The notes: generated from the sequence alone by a model not told the origin. 64,000 nt of DNA from CAWBAT01 sp963810905 (GCA_963810905.1 CAWEPG010000006.1:248001-312000), one strand, 5' to 3'; positions 26,161 to 35,855 are shown, numbered from the stretch's first letter. Program-made: numbers and translations.

Positions 26161-27792
26161 CTATGCTTTCATTGGGCCGGTTGTAATTGTCTTTATCCCT
26201 CGATCCCCAATCGTGGAATAGCTCAAATTTTCAAATTCAGGCACTCGGTCAGCCAGCTCTGCAAATACATCCTCAGAACAATCATAATGGCAAGTTTTTC
26301 CATGCACTTCTGCCAGCTTGGCCACTATTTGCCAAGTCGGGAGGGAATCTCCCCATGGTGCCACGGCTCTATTAATTTTCTGGACTCGTCCTTCAAAATT
26401 GGTAAAGGTTCCCTCAACTTCAGCATACGTAGAGCTTGGTAGAACTAGATCGGCCAGTCGAGAGGTCTCATTCTCGTTGGTGCCCTGATAGATCACATAT
26501 TCAAACCTAGAGAGGAAGGACTTTGCTTCTTCTTCACCAAGTTTTTTTACAAGATCCTGCTCGAAGAGATAGAGCAGTTTGAAGCTTTGGTTCGGTGGGG
26601 ACTGTAGCAACTGGTGCAAATTGAACCCGCCACCGCCCATTAAGATGGCATCCGCTCCTCGCGTATTTGGGTTTCGATCCGCGAGAAGGAGAAAGTTGTC
26701 TCCGGCCGACAGGCTTCTCTCCGGCACACGATAGTCAATCTTCGAGAGTCCCAGGTCTTCCCCGAAGAACCTTCGAATGAGGAACAAGTCTTCATTGGTC
26801 AATTGAGGAGAGGCGATCACGACCGCCGATTCTTCACCCTGATGATGCAGCGTGTCAGACAATCGTCGAGAAACCTTCTCGAGTGCTTCATGCCATTCAA
26901 TCGATTCCTGCTGACCTTCTCGTCTCTCCAGACAACTTGCCAGACGTGAAGGGTCGTCGATGAATTCGAAACCATATCGACCGATATCGCAGATCCACCA
27001 CTGATTGACGTCCGGGTTGTAGCGTGGTTTCAAGCGCATGATCCGCCGGCCCTCGGCATGATGAGGCCGCTCGGTATTGGCTTCAACGGTGATGTTGCAG
27101 CCGCGGCTACAGCCGTTGCAGATAGAATGGGTCTTGTTCAGATACCATACCCTGCATTGGAATCGGAAATTACGATCCGTCAACGCCCCTACCGGACAAA
27201 TATCGACCACATTTCCGGAATAGTTATTGTCCAGGGCCTTGTCGGGAAGCAATCGGATTTCTGATCGCCCCCCGCGATTCAAAATGCCAATCTCATGACT
27301 CTCAGAGACTTCTTCGACGAAGCGGACGCAACGTGAGCATAGAATGCACCGCTCGGTATCCAGCATGACATGCGGGCCAATCACTTGCGCCTTGTGCCGT
27401 TTGATTTTGTCTTCGTTCATCCGGCTGTCGTAGAGCCCGAACTTCATGTAATATTCCTGCAAAAAGCACTCACCAGCTTGATCGCACACAGGACAGTCCA
27501 GCGGATGGTTAATGAGCAGGAATTCCAGAACACCGCTCACCATCTGTTTCACCTTCTCGGTATTGGTATAAATCACCATCCCATCCGATATTCGGGTATA
27601 GCAAGCAGGCTGCAACTTGGGATTCTTCTCAATTTCCACCAGACACATGCGGCAGGAACCGGCGATGCTGAGCCCGGGGTGATAACAGTAATGCGGGATC
27701 TCAATCCCCAACTGTTGGGCTGCCTGGATAATCGTGGTCCCTTCGGGAATAGCGATGGACTGTTGATTTATTGTAACCGTTGGCATAGACAC
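26161..27792 (-). CDS. nuoG: NADH-quinone oxidoreductase subunit G (short form)
   Basis: A 543-residue NuoG. The N-terminal Fe-S region is complete: [2Fe-2S] ligands in CYHPGLSIAGSCRMC, the His-Cys3 cluster in HPLDCPVCDQAGEC, two further ferredoxin-type clusters in CILCSRC and ICPVGAL, and CNGCSRGC for the extra N7-like site. The following molybdopterin-oxidoreductase-like domain is shortened and ends after about 300 residues, against 680-900 residues for the full family. Short forms are known in several phyla, so this need not be a truncation. It follows nuoF by 34 nt. Confidence 0.93.
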   Translation of the reverse strand: MSMPTVTINQQSIAIPEGTTIIQAAQQLGIEIPHYCYHPGLSIAGSCRMCLVEIEKNPKLQPACYTRISDGMVIYTNTEKVKQMVSGVLEFLLINHPLDCPVCDQAGECFLQEYYMKFGLYDSRMNEDKIKRHKAQVIGPHVMLDTERCILCSRCVRFVEEVSESHEIGILNRGGRSEIRLLPDKALDNNYSGNVVDICPVGALTDRNFRFQCRVWYLNKTHSICNGCSRGCNITVEANTERPHHAEGRRIMRLKPRYNPDVNQWWICDIGRYGFEFIDDPSRLASCLERREGQQESIEWHEALEKVSRRLSDTLHHQGEESAVVIASPQLTNEDLFLIRRFFGEDLGLSKIDYRVPERSLSAGDNFLLLADRNPNTRGADAILMGGGGFNLHQLLQSPPNQSFKLLYLFEQDLVKKLGEEEAKSFLSRFEYVIYQGTNENETSRLADLVLPSSTYAEVEGTFTNFEGRVQKINRAVAPWGDSLPTWQIVAKLAEVHGKTCHYDCSEDVFAELADRVPEFENLSYSTIGDRGIKTITTGPMKA

Positions 27793-27826
27793 TCGATATT
27801 ACTCTATTGCGATCCGTTGACCGCTG

Positions 27827-29141
27827 TTAATTCTTGGGACGCGCGACATCACAATGCTTTTCGTGGACGTGATACTCGAATTCTTGGCGGAATTTTTGAA
27901 GAAAACTGCGCACCGGCATCGCGGCTGCATCCGAAAGCGCGCAAATCGTTGTCCCCATCATGTTGAAAGCAACATCCATTAATTGATCCAGATCCCTGGA
28001 CTGAGCCTGCCCGTCATTGACGCGCTGGAGAGTTTTCCTCAACCAGGCGGTCCCTTCCCGGCAGGGTGTGCACTGTCCGCAGGACTCATGGTCATAAAAC
28101 TTCGAAATTCGCAGGAGCGCTTTTACCATACACGTGCCTTCGTCCATGACGATTACTCCCCCGGAACCTAACAGGGAACCAATCGCAGCCACGGAATCGA
28201 AATCCATCTTCACGTCAATTTCTTCGGCTGTCAGTACCGGCACTGAACTGCCCCCGGGAATAACCGCTTTTAACTTCTTGTCGTCTTTAATGCCACCCGC
28301 AATATCGTAAATGATGGTTCGCAGCGAAGTCCCCATGGGCAGCTCGTAATTTCCGGGCTTCTTGACATGACCACTTACCGAAAAGAGTCGTGTCCCCCCA
28401 TTCTTCGGAGTGCCGAGACTAGCGTACCAGTCTCCTCCTCTTTGCAAAATAGGGACGACTGCCGAAATGGTTTCTACATTGTTAATGACTGTCGGGCAGC
28501 CATAAAGACCAGAAAGTCGCGGGGAAGGGAGGCTTCAGACGGGGCCAACCTTTCTTGCCCTCCAGGGATTGCAGCAAGCCGGTTTCTTCGCCACAGATAT
28601 AAGCTCCGGCGCCGCGATGGAGATAAACATCCAGATCGAAGCCGGAACCCATGATATTCTTTCCGAAGTAACCGTAGTGATAGGCATCCTCGATGGCTTT
28701 TTTGAGGATCATGGCCTGTTCGTAATATTCTCCCCGGATGTAGAGATAACAGGTGTGTGCCCCGATGGCGTAGCTCGCTATAGCGATCCCTTCCATCAGC
28801 AGGAAAGGGTTTTTTTCAATAATCACGCGATCCTTGCAGGTTCCAGGCTCGCTTTCGTCGGCATTGATCACCAGATAGTGGGGCTTATCCAAATTTTTCG
28901 GAATAAAGCTCCATTTCATTCCAGTTGGGAAACCAGCACCTCCGCGGCCTCTCAATCCCGATTTCTTGACTTCCTCGGTGACCTGTTCAGGTTTCATCTC
29001 AAAAAGAGATTTGCGAAGTGTCTCGAAACCATTCACCTGACGGTAATCTTCGACCGTCATCAGAATTCTTTCCTGCACGTCTTTTAATAGTGCGAGTTCC
29101 GGCATGTTTCTGAAGTTCTCTGAATTGAGGATTACGCGCAA
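27827..29141 (-). pseudogene. nuoF: NADH-quinone oxidoreductase subunit F, one-base frameshift
   Basis: Two frames make one NuoF, the complex I subunit that binds NADH, FMN and the N3 [4Fe-4S] cluster. The first part (28482-29141) has the FMN/NADH region GLRGRGGAGFPTGMKWSF and GAGAYICGEETGLLQSLEG; the second (27827-28447) has the cluster ligands in ESCGQCTPCREGTAWL. Removing one A from the AAA run at 28513-28515 joins PPFPAT directly to SGLYGCPTVINNVET, the exact family sequence. Since NuoF is normally needed and nothing else is damaged, a sequencing or assembly error is the likely cause; a true mutation would cut off the cluster domain. No nuoE lies upstream. Confidence 0.9.
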
Positions 29142-29277
29142 CCTTCAACTACTGAAATCAAGCCATCGGAGTTAAGAGCGGCCAGGCTTCGGCCGACAAA
29201 CGGGAGACCCTGTGTCAACTTCGCCCTGCTGAAATAAACCTAAAAATTCCCTAATCGAGAACGGAGTGCTTCGAGAT

Positions 29278-30630
29278 TCATCGGTCCAGCTCTCCGGCAA
29301 TCATATTGATGGAGCCAAAAGTAGGAATGAGGTCTGCCATCATAGATCCTTCAATCATCTTGTGAAGACCTGCCATCAGAGTGAAGCAGGGGGGACGTAC
29401 CCGAACCCGATAAGGGCGATCGGAGCCATCACTGACAACATAAAAGCCCAGCTCACCATTGGCTGCTTCAACCGCGGCATAGGCTTCACCTTTCGGCGGT
29501 TGGATTCCATGACCTTGCATGATCAGCATGAAATGGTTCATTAGTCCTTCAATGTTTCCGTAGGTGTCGCTCTTGGCAGGAAGTACTGCCCGTTTTTCCT
29601 TGGCAGTGACCTCGTCATACGCGGGGCCTTCCAACCCTTCCAGATTCGGAGAGAGCTGGACCAAAGTATCTCGGATCCCTCGGGTTTGGCCCATCTTTGC
29701 GCGATCGACCATTTCATGTGCTTCCACGACTTTCCCTTCGGAATCCACCTGAACAGGTCCTTTGGGCATCTTATTCAATGCTTGCTCTGCAATGCGTAGA
29801 CTCTGTTGCATCTCTTCCATCCGCACATGGTAACGGTCCAGATTGTCACCCATGGACCCGAGGGGGATATCGAACTGGAGTTGATCATAAACCATGTAGG
29901 GCTGATCCCGTCGAACGTCATAGTCAATCCCGGCAGAACGTGCTACCGGTCCAGTGAAACTGTAAGCGATGGCGTCTTCCCGCTTGATTAAACCAGTCCC
30001 TTGCATGCGGTCGACGAAGATTCGGTTACGCGAAAGCAAACGGTCCACTTCGACAAGCACTTCGCGCACCTTCTTGAACGTGTCGGTAGCGTTTGCGCTG
30101 AAGTCCGCTGGGAGGTCTCCGCTCACACCTCCGACTCGCCCATAAGATATCGTCAAGCGCGCGCCAGTCACAGATTCTACTAGCTCCCACAGAAATTCAC
30201 GGGCCTTGATCATATACAAAAAAACAGTCATCGCCCCCAGTTCCATGGCTGAAGCCCCGACACAAGTGAGGTGGTCACAAACCCTTGAAATCTCGCTCAT
30301 AAGTACCCGAATATACTGGCATCTTTCCGTGACCTGGATTCCCATGAGCTTTTCCACCGCCATGCAGTAGCCAAAATTGTTGATGAGCGGGGAAACATAG
30401 TTCAGCCGGTCGGTGTAAGGGATAGGGTGGTTGTAACCTCCCTGCTCACAACTTTTTTCAAATCCACGGTGCAGATAACCAATTTCGATATCAGCCTTAA
30501 CAATCGTCTCACCTTCCAGCTGAGTGATGATTCGAATAACGCCATGCATGGCAGGATGAGAAGGACCGATATTCAGCAGGGTACTATGGGTTGTCAGCTC
30601 ATTCTGAACATCGAGGGATGGAGTTGTCAT
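29278..30630 (-). CDS. nuoD: NADH-quinone oxidoreductase subunit D
   Basis: A 450-residue NuoD (49-kDa subunit), which forms the quinone pocket with NuoB. Conserved parts: LLNIGPSHPAMHGVIRI, GYLHRGFEKSCEQGG, YTDRLNYVSPLINN, GVSGDLP, and the C-terminal DLIPTFGSINMIAGELDR. Family length is normal. The order here is unusual: nuoB and nuoC are not next to it; a DHH phosphoesterase gene lies 9 nt upstream instead. About 135 bp without a gene separate it from nuoF. Confidence 0.97.
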   Translation of the reverse strand: MTTPSLDVQNELTTHSTLLNIGPSHPAMHGVIRIITQLEGETIVKADIEIGYLHRGFEKSCEQGGYNHPIPYTDRLNYVSPLINNFGYCMAVEKLMGIQVTERCQYIRVLMSEISRVCDHLTCVGASAMELGAMTVFLYMIKAREFLWELVESVTGARLTISYGRVGGVSGDLPADFSANATDTFKKVREVLVEVDRLLSRNRIFVDRMQGTGLIKREDAIAYSFTGPVARSAGIDYDVRRDQPYMVYDQLQFDIPLGSMGDNLDRYHVRMEEMQQSLRIAEQALNKMPKGPVQVDSEGKVVEAHEMVDRAKMGQTRGIRDTLVQLSPNLEGLEGPAYDEVTAKEKRAVLPAKSDTYGNIEGLMNHFMLIMQGHGIQPPKGEAYAAVEAANGELGFYVVSDGSDRPYRVRVRPPCFTLMAGLHKMIEGSMMADLIPTFGSINMIAGELDR

Positions 30631-30639
30631 AGGGCTATG

Positions 30640-31668
30640 TTATTCGACCAGCCTTTCCCCATTTTTCGAGTCATTTCCCGTCAGCTCCAATACTTTGAAA
30701 ATTAATTGACGGACGAACGATCTCTTGCCCTGGAGCGAAGTAGCTTTGAGGCTAATCTTGGCTCCTGCCATCATTTCATGTCCCCCGGCAGCCCCCAAAT
30801 CCCCAAAGGCTTCTCGCATCAGGTTCCCCGCATCGTTACTCCGCTCGATGGTACGGGCCGAAACCAGAACATCTCCGTTGTAGGTCCCGAAACAAAAGCC
30901 CCACTTGATTTTTTCCAGTCTCATCAGAAAATCGGCAACCTCGGCGACAATGTGCGGATTTTGAACATTTTCAATCTTTGCGACTACAGCATCCCCGTAA
31001 ACTGTGCTGTTTTCCAGTGCGGAGTGAATCGTCTGGTAGTACTCTTTGCTCACACGGGCATTCTCAATGTTCGCCAAGAGTTTCTGATCTACATGGGGAT
31101 AGAGATAATGCCTCAAGCGGGCTTCAATCTTGCCAACTTCTCTGGAGAGCCCCTCAGTCTCACTTTTGATGGCATAAAACAGTGCCGTTGCCAGTTTGAA
31201 ATCGAACTCAAGCTTTGAGGCGATCAAGTACTCGGTGATGATCGAGGCTGTGACGTTGTACTTCGTTTTAATCTCTCGATAGGCAACTCTCCGACTGGCC
31301 GACCGGAACGGATGATGGTCGAAGACAATCTTGGGGAAGAGTTCGGCTGGCAGGGAATTATTTCCGGTCGAAGGTTGGGTGTCCACCATGGCGATACAGG
31401 AGTATTCCTTAATGGGAATTCGAGACATCGGGCAAAGTTTGATTTCAAGATGCTTGATCATTGCTCGGTTCTCGGCCCGCCCTACAATTCCCGAATAGCC
31501 AATTAATGAAGGCTTTTCCGCGAGATTTCTAAGTAGGTATTGGAGCCCAAAAGCACTGGCTAAAGAGTCAGGATCTGGGTTGTCGTGCATCAGAATGAGG
31601 ATCTGAGCCTCATCCTTTACAACACCGCTGAGAGAATGTAGCCTGCGTTTTATCTCTTGAATCGACAT
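30640..31668 (-). CDS. DHH/DHHA1 family phosphoesterase (NrnA-like)
   Basis: A 342-residue phosphoesterase of the DHH family. The metal-binding motifs are HDNPDPDSLASA (about residues 28-39), DTQP, the signature DHHP (about residue 116-119) and the DHHA1 substrate motif GGHEMMAGA. Such proteins (NrnA/RecJ-like) hydrolyse oligoribonucleotides (nanoRNA), pAp or cyclic dinucleotide intermediates. It sits between nuoA and nuoD in the same direction with short gaps (34 and 9 nt), so it may be co-transcribed with complex I genes despite having no obvious role there. Confidence 0.9.
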   Translation of the reverse strand: MSIQEIKRRLHSLSGVVKDEAQILILMHDNPDPDSLASAFGLQYLLRNLAEKPSLIGYSGIVGRAENRAMIKHLEIKLCPMSRIPIKEYSCIAMVDTQPSTGNNSLPAELFPKIVFDHHPFRSASRRVAYREIKTKYNVTASIITEYLIASKLEFDFKLATALFYAIKSETEGLSREVGKIEARLRHYLYPHVDQKLLANIENARVSKEYYQTIHSALENSTVYGDAVVAKIENVQNPHIVAEVADFLMRLEKIKWGFCFGTYNGDVLVSARTIERSNDAGNLMREAFGDLGAAGGHEMMAGAKISLKATSLQGKRSFVRQLIFKVLELTGNDSKNGERLVE

Positions 31669-31702
31669 AAAACGGTGAAAGCAGCCTCAATTAGACGCGA
31701 AG

Positions 31703-32056
31703 CTACTCCCATTGGAACGCACCCTTCTTCCATGCGTAAATGTAACCAGCCCCGAGAACCAGAATGAAAACTACAATCCCCATAAAGCCTCTCAATCCAA
31801 GGGACTTGAAAACAACTGCCCAGGGATAGAGAAAGATCACTTCAATGTCAAACAAGATGAAAAGCATCGCAATGAGGTAGAAGCGAATGAAGAAACGATC
31901 GGTGGGCAATTGAAATGGTTGATAGCCGCACTCAAATGGAGAACTCTTCATCGGGCTCGGTTTCTTCGGTCCGAGCAGACTGGCTAAGAAAAGGATGACT
32001 CCAACTAGTAAGCCTGTCACCACGAACATCAGAATTAACGGAAAATAATCTTGCAT
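31703..32056 (-). CDS. nuoA: NADH-quinone oxidoreductase subunit A
   Basis: A 117-residue membrane subunit of complex I with three helices. Key parts are the cysteine loop SSPFECGYQP between helices 1 and 2, with the quinone-site cysteine, and RFYLIAMLFILFDIEVIFLYPWA in helix 2 (region given). It is the first gene of the nuo block reading right to left. Confidence 0.96.
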   Translation of the reverse strand: MQDYFPLILMFVVTGLLVGVILFLASLLGPKKPSPMKSSPFECGYQPFQLPTDRFFIRFYLIAMLFILFDIEVIFLYPWAVVFKSLGLRGFMGIVVFILVLGAGYIYAWKKGAFQWE

Positions 32057-32132
32057 GGATCTTTGTGTTTCAACAGGGGCCCAAAAGAAATTTATTGAAG
32101 GGGGCGAAACAATCTCCTTTTTTAACTTGGGA

Positions 32133-32178
32133 ATAAAAAACCACCATCCATTCTTGATGGAGAAAAGATGGTGGTTTC
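32133..32178 (-). terminator. Rho-independent terminator of the cold-shock-like gene
   Basis: On the minus strand an 11-bp perfect stem, AAACCACCATC (32167-32177) with GATGGTGGTTT (32138-32148), closes a loop and is followed by a T-run (TTTTTTA, 32140-32134). It lies about 100 nt after the stop of the gene ending at 32278 and separates it from nuoA. Confidence 0.85.
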
Positions 32179-32277
32179 TAAAACAATTTTTGTATTTTAG
32201 ATTTACACTTCAACTCTTCAAGGAAATTACCTGAACGTCAATGATACTCTAAAGATAAGATTCTTGAGAATCTCGCG

Positions 32278-32535
32278 TTAGCCAAGTACCTTAATTCTGG
32301 AGATTCTTCTGCCCTTGGACGTCAGGGAAACGTCAAATCCGACGCGAACCCCCTTGCGAATATCATCTGCACGACATCCCATCGTGTCGACTTCAGGAAG
32401 AAAGAAAAATATCTTTTCTCCTTTCTCACTGGTGATGAAACCATAACCCTTTTCCGGGTTGTAGTTCGTTATTTCTCCTTCAGGATACCGAAGTTTCATT
32501 TCCTTGAGAGCTTTGACAAATTCGGAGTCTTTCAT
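32278..32535 (-). CDS. Cold-shock-domain-like nucleic-acid-binding protein
   Basis: An 85-residue protein from the ATG at 32535, which has GGAGG 8 nt upstream. After a short helical start (MKDSEFVKALKEMKLRYPEG) it shows a cold-shock-like barrel: GEITNYNPEKGYGFIT carries an RNP1-like KGYGFI, and KIFFFLPEV stands where RNP2 (VFVH) is normally found. It ends KGRRISRIKVLG. Probably binds single-stranded RNA or DNA. The RNP2 part is diverged, so it is a distant member. It ends at a clear terminator and is likely a single-gene unit. Confidence 0.75.
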   Translation of the reverse strand: MKDSEFVKALKEMKLRYPEGEITNYNPEKGYGFITSEKGEKIFFFLPEVDTMGCRADDIRKGVRVGFDVSLTSKGRRISRIKVLG

Positions 32536-32745
32536 CAACCCATCCTCCGCTTTCAAAGCTCCCCAAAGCTAAATCTAACCTGCAATTTTCTTTTGGGGAC
32601 AGACCTTTATTTTTGTGGATATTACAAATTGTTCCCTGCTAGTCCAAAAATTCACTAGACTTGAAAGACAATAACTTACGGTAACCTACCCTTGTAAAAG
32701 CTATCCCAATCGTGACGCGTCGTCAAGGGATTTTAGGGTTGGAAC

Positions 32746-33312
32746 TCAGAAGCGGAAATGATCTGATTCCTTTAAAGCCAGCCATTCTGAGAGGGTTCTC
32801 GCGGCCGCATCCTTTTCTGACAAGATAGGGTTCTTGACCGGCCATTTGATCGCGATCGCTGGATCGTCCCACCGGATTCCCGACTCTGCATTGCTGTTGT
32901 AAATTCCCGTACATTTGTATTGGATCTCGGCAGAATCAGAAAGAACGCAAAAACCTCTGGCAAATCCTGGCGGTGCCCAGACCTGCCGTCGGTTCTGAGC
33001 AGAGGCCTCAACGCCGAACCATTGGCCGAGCGAGGGAGAGCCCTTCCGGATATCGACCGCAACCAGATAGGCTTCGCCATAGGTAACCCGCATCAACTTA
33101 CCCATGGGGGGGTCCCATTGAAAGTGAAGTCCGCGCAAGACTCCTTGTGTCGACCGTGAATGATTGTCCTGGGGGAAACGGGTAGGCAAACCCGAATGAG
33201 CGAAATGATCCTCACGGAACGATTCCATGAAGAAACCACGCCGATCTTCGATTACATCAGGAACGATGACGACAACCTCGCCCAAGTGACGGGACTCAAT
33301 CTTAAATGGCAT
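32746..33312 (-). CDS. rfbC: dTDP-4-dehydrorhamnose 3,5-epimerase
   Basis: A 188-residue cupin-fold epimerase that makes dTDP-4-keto-L-rhamnose in the dTDP-rhamnose route for O-antigen or exopolysaccharide. Signatures are DRRGFFMESFRED, QDNHSRSTQGVLRGLHFQ with the catalytic His, VDIRKGSPSLGQW and WAPPGFARGFCVLSD. Length is normal. The other rml genes are not in this window; gmd lies 250 bp away on the same strand, pointing to a small surface-sugar locus. Confidence 0.95.
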   Translation of the reverse strand: MPFKIESRHLGEVVVIVPDVIEDRRGFFMESFREDHFAHSGLPTRFPQDNHSRSTQGVLRGLHFQWDPPMGKLMRVTYGEAYLVAVDIRKGSPSLGQWFGVEASAQNRRQVWAPPGFARGFCVLSDSAEIQYKCTGIYNSNAESGIRWDDPAIAIKWPVKNPILSEKDAAARTLSEWLALKESDHFRF

Positions 33313-33566
33313 GCTTTATTCCTCTATCTCCATCCAACATCCCTAGGAATGAGCTCGACACGTGTTCTACAGTTTGGTGGCAAAGCATCGCCCGTTCAAT
33401 TGAAAATATTCGGCGGGCCCCAAACAGGGATGAATTCATTGTCGGTTTGGGCTTTCTCAACGCTCCGGCCCACGTGATGAACTACAGAGATGGGGCCATA
33501 CCTCAGATTACCTCTAAGCAAATCATTCTGACTTGAAGATTGTCATAATGCAGGGGGATTCGGTAA

Positions 33567-34619
33567 TTACTGTAAATCAGCTGCAGGATTAAGGGTACCC
33601 CCAGATATGGGCCCCCGGTTTTCTAGGATGAGTTTTTCTTTTCTCGCCAACTTCCAGTCGGATTCGACCATCATTTCTATCAACTGACGAAAGTTGATCC
33701 GAGGGCACCAGTTCAATTTCTCACGAGCCTTCCGGCTGTCTCCTTGCAAGATGTCTACCTCGGTCGGCCTGAAGTAGAGAGGATCAATTCGAACGTGATT
33801 CTCCCAATCCAAGCTAAGGAGCGAAAAAGTAGCTGCGACGAACTCGCGAACAGTATGGGTTTCTCCCGTGGCAATCACAAAATCACCCGGTTGCTCCTGT
33901 TGAAGCATCTGCCACATGGCTTCTACGTAATCCCCTGCAAACCCCCAGTCTCTTTTGGCCTCGAGATTCCCCAGATAGAGGGTCTCCTGCAGGCCCTCTT
34001 TGATTCGGGTGGCAGCACGAGTGATTTTACGAGTCACAAACGTCTCTCCACGGCGTGGTGATTCGTGGTTAAACAAGATTCCGTTACACGCAAACAGGCC
34101 GTAAGCTTCCCGATAATTCACGGTCTGCCAATGGGCGAAGACTTTGGCACAACCATAAGGGCTTCTTGGATAAAAAGGAGTCGTTTCTCTTTGTGGTATT
34201 TCCTGGATATTCCCGAACATTTCACTGCTCCCGGCTTGATAATAGCGGGCTTTCGGACAGGCATCCCGGATTGCTTCCAGCAAAATCAGCGTCCCTAAGG
34301 CATCGGTCTCGACAGTGTATACCGGCTGATCGAAACTGATAAGAACATGGGATTGTGCCCCTAAGTTGTAGATTTCGTCAGGTTGAACCTGAGAGATGAC
34401 TGATCGCAAACTAGACCCATCTGTTAAGTCTCCATAATGAAGAACGAGACGAATGCCGGCTTCGTGCCAATCATGATAAAGATGATCAATCCGCTCCGTG
34501 TTGAAACTGCTCGAGCGGCGCTTGATTCCGTGGACCTCGTAACCTTTGGACAAAAGGAATTCCGTTAGATAAGACCCATCTTGGCCCGTAACCCCCGTAA
34601 TCAAAGCGCGTTTTGCCAT
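33567..34619 (-). CDS. gmd: GDP-mannose 4,6-dehydratase
   Basis: A 350-residue short-chain dehydrogenase that converts GDP-mannose to GDP-4-keto-6-deoxymannose, the first step to GDP-fucose, GDP-rhamnose and related sugars. The NADP loop is TGVTGQDGSYLTEFLLSKGY; GIKRRSSSFNTERIDHLY and the catalytic tetrad region SSEMFGN...YGCAKVFAHW are typical, as is NHESPRRGETFVTRKITRA. No fcl/rmd partner is adjacent, so the end sugar is unknown. Confidence 0.97.
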   Translation of the reverse strand: MAKRALITGVTGQDGSYLTEFLLSKGYEVHGIKRRSSSFNTERIDHLYHDWHEAGIRLVLHYGDLTDGSSLRSVISQVQPDEIYNLGAQSHVLISFDQPVYTVETDALGTLILLEAIRDACPKARYYQAGSSEMFGNIQEIPQRETTPFYPRSPYGCAKVFAHWQTVNYREAYGLFACNGILFNHESPRRGETFVTRKITRAATRIKEGLQETLYLGNLEAKRDWGFAGDYVEAMWQMLQQEQPGDFVIATGETHTVREFVAATFSLLSLDWENHVRIDPLYFRPTEVDILQGDSRKAREKLNWCPRINFRQLIEMMVESDWKLARKEKLILENRGPISGGTLNPAADLQ

Positions 34620-35245
34620 GGACTCCTCTCCGTTTCAAGAGCCATTATACAAATGGAGAACAAAGAGGCAATTGAAAAGGGAATTGGCGTGTCGGAGAAA
34701 GAAGCATCATTCTTTACTTTCTCTCTGAATGAGTTAAAACGCGTCTCAGAATATTGGCAAGAAGATTATTGGAGTAATTCTGCGATTAGGTCGATAGTTT
34801 CCTGAAATCATCTGGCTCGATTCTTCAGGGTATACTCTCAATCTCGTTTTTCTTGATTTCAATCGTAATATAGAAACTTATTTCCTCTAATTTCCCTTAT
34901 TTTTCAATTTAATGTCATTACTAGGCAGTCATTTACTTTCTGCTGAACTAAGGAATGTTTTTCCATTCCGGATTAAATCATTTGAAAATAGATGAGTTAC
35001 AATATTGTAATAGATTTAGAATCTTAGGTATACCGAGTTATTTTTAGTTCACCGGAAGGGTAAGTTATGTTAGACTATTAGAAATCGATCAATTGCTGTG
35101 CGTAAGAAGAATTTGGTTATTGGGTTGCTGAAGGAATTAGCAGAGGTTGTGGGCGCATTTGAGTTAATGACCTAGCTCTGCTTACGATTGAATTGTCCAG
35201 ATAAATGGCAGAAAGTTTTTGAGGTAGAAAGAGGGGAGAGGTAAG
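34620..35245. other. AT-rich intergenic region with a 14-bp perfect palindrome
   Basis: A gap of 626 bp between the divergent gmd (-) and the unknown gene at 35246 (+). It is much richer in A+T than its surroundings. At 34997-35010 it holds the perfect palindrome TTACAATATTGTAA, a shape typical of a dimeric repressor site. A + strand frame at 34581-34805 overlaps gmd and has no family features, so I do not call it a gene. Promoters for both flanking genes probably lie here. Confidence 0.5.
34997..35010. promoter_or_regulatory. Perfect palindrome TTACAATATTGTAA, possible operator
   Basis: A 14-bp exact dyad in the AT-rich gap upstream of the HTH-like gene at 35246. The TTACA...TGTAA outline is common among operators of small dimeric regulators. 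No regulator can be assigned. Confidence 0.4.
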
Positions 35246-35746
35246 ATGTTCGGAAGGATGCTCAGAAAACTTTGGATGCATGTGTTGATCGCCTTTGACG
35301 ACAACTACACGTTCGAAGGTTTTAAGAGAACCAACAAGAAATTTGATCTGCCTGATAACCTCATGCATATGGAGCCGGCCATCAAGCGCAAGTTGACAAT
35401 TTGTAATCTTTTTGCCAACCAGAACCTCACTATCAAAGATATCTGCGTTGTTCTCGACGCCAGCAAGCACCAGGTGGTCGATGCACTAATTGAGCAAGAT
35501 CTGATTAAGGAAAGAAGAAAAAGAAGGAGGAAATTGAGAGAAAAACCCGGCTCCTTGTCTATCACTCCTGATTCGACATCGGAGGATTTAGCGGATTCGA
35601 ATTCAGTGCAGGACCCGAACGCTGCTAAAAAGCCAGGCAACGAGACGGAATCAAATATTAATGAAGACCCCTCTTATGCTTCTGGCAATGCAGGAAACAA
35701 GAACCATGTAGACTCAGATCCGCCGAAAACTAAACGGATAGCATAG
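35246..35746 (+). CDS. Unknown protein with HTH-like segment and disordered tail
   Basis: A 166-residue protein preceded by a good ribosome site (GGAGAGGTAAG). I do not recognise the family. The N-terminal half is compact, with LTIKDICVVLDASKHQVVDALIEQDLI (about residues 65-91) reading like a helix-turn-helix; it is followed by a strongly basic patch KERRKRRRKLREK. The last 65 residues are Ser/Asp/Asn/Pro-rich and probably disordered. A DNA- or RNA-binding role is plausible but only inferred. A palindrome lies 240 bp upstream and a weak terminator 110 bp downstream. Confidence 0.65.
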   Translation: MFGRMLRKLWMHVLIAFDDNYTFEGFKRTNKKFDLPDNLMHMEPAIKRKLTICNLFANQNLTIKDICVVLDASKHQVVDALIEQDLIKERRKRRRKLREKPGSLSITPDSTSEDLADSNSVQDPNAAKKPGNETESNINEDPSYASGNAGNKNHVDSDPPKTKRIA

Positions 35747-35855
35747 GCATACATCCCTCCATTTCATTTCCCAATAGATTTGAAAGCATACTGAACTCTT
35801 TCCCTGGAGACCTCAGGATACCCCTGTAATAGGCCCCTCAGCACGTGGAAGAGAG

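Noticed and set aside
27370..27966. + strand open frame of 198 residues
   Set aside because: Antisense to the Fe-S end of nuoG and the end of nuoF; a shadow.
28505..28520. Programmed frameshifting in nuoF
   Set aside because: No slippery heptamer or stimulatory hairpin is apparent, the family is not known to use it, and similar one-base runs break unrelated genes here.
19965..29141. Selenocysteine readthrough as the reason for the split thuA and nuoF genes, given the tRNA-Sec
   Set aside because: The breaks are frame changes, not in-frame UGA codons; the first halves end in TAA after shifted sequence.
34581..34805. + strand 74-residue frame upstream of gmd
   Set aside because: Overlaps the gmd start on the other strand, has no ribosome site and low-complexity AT-rich sequence.
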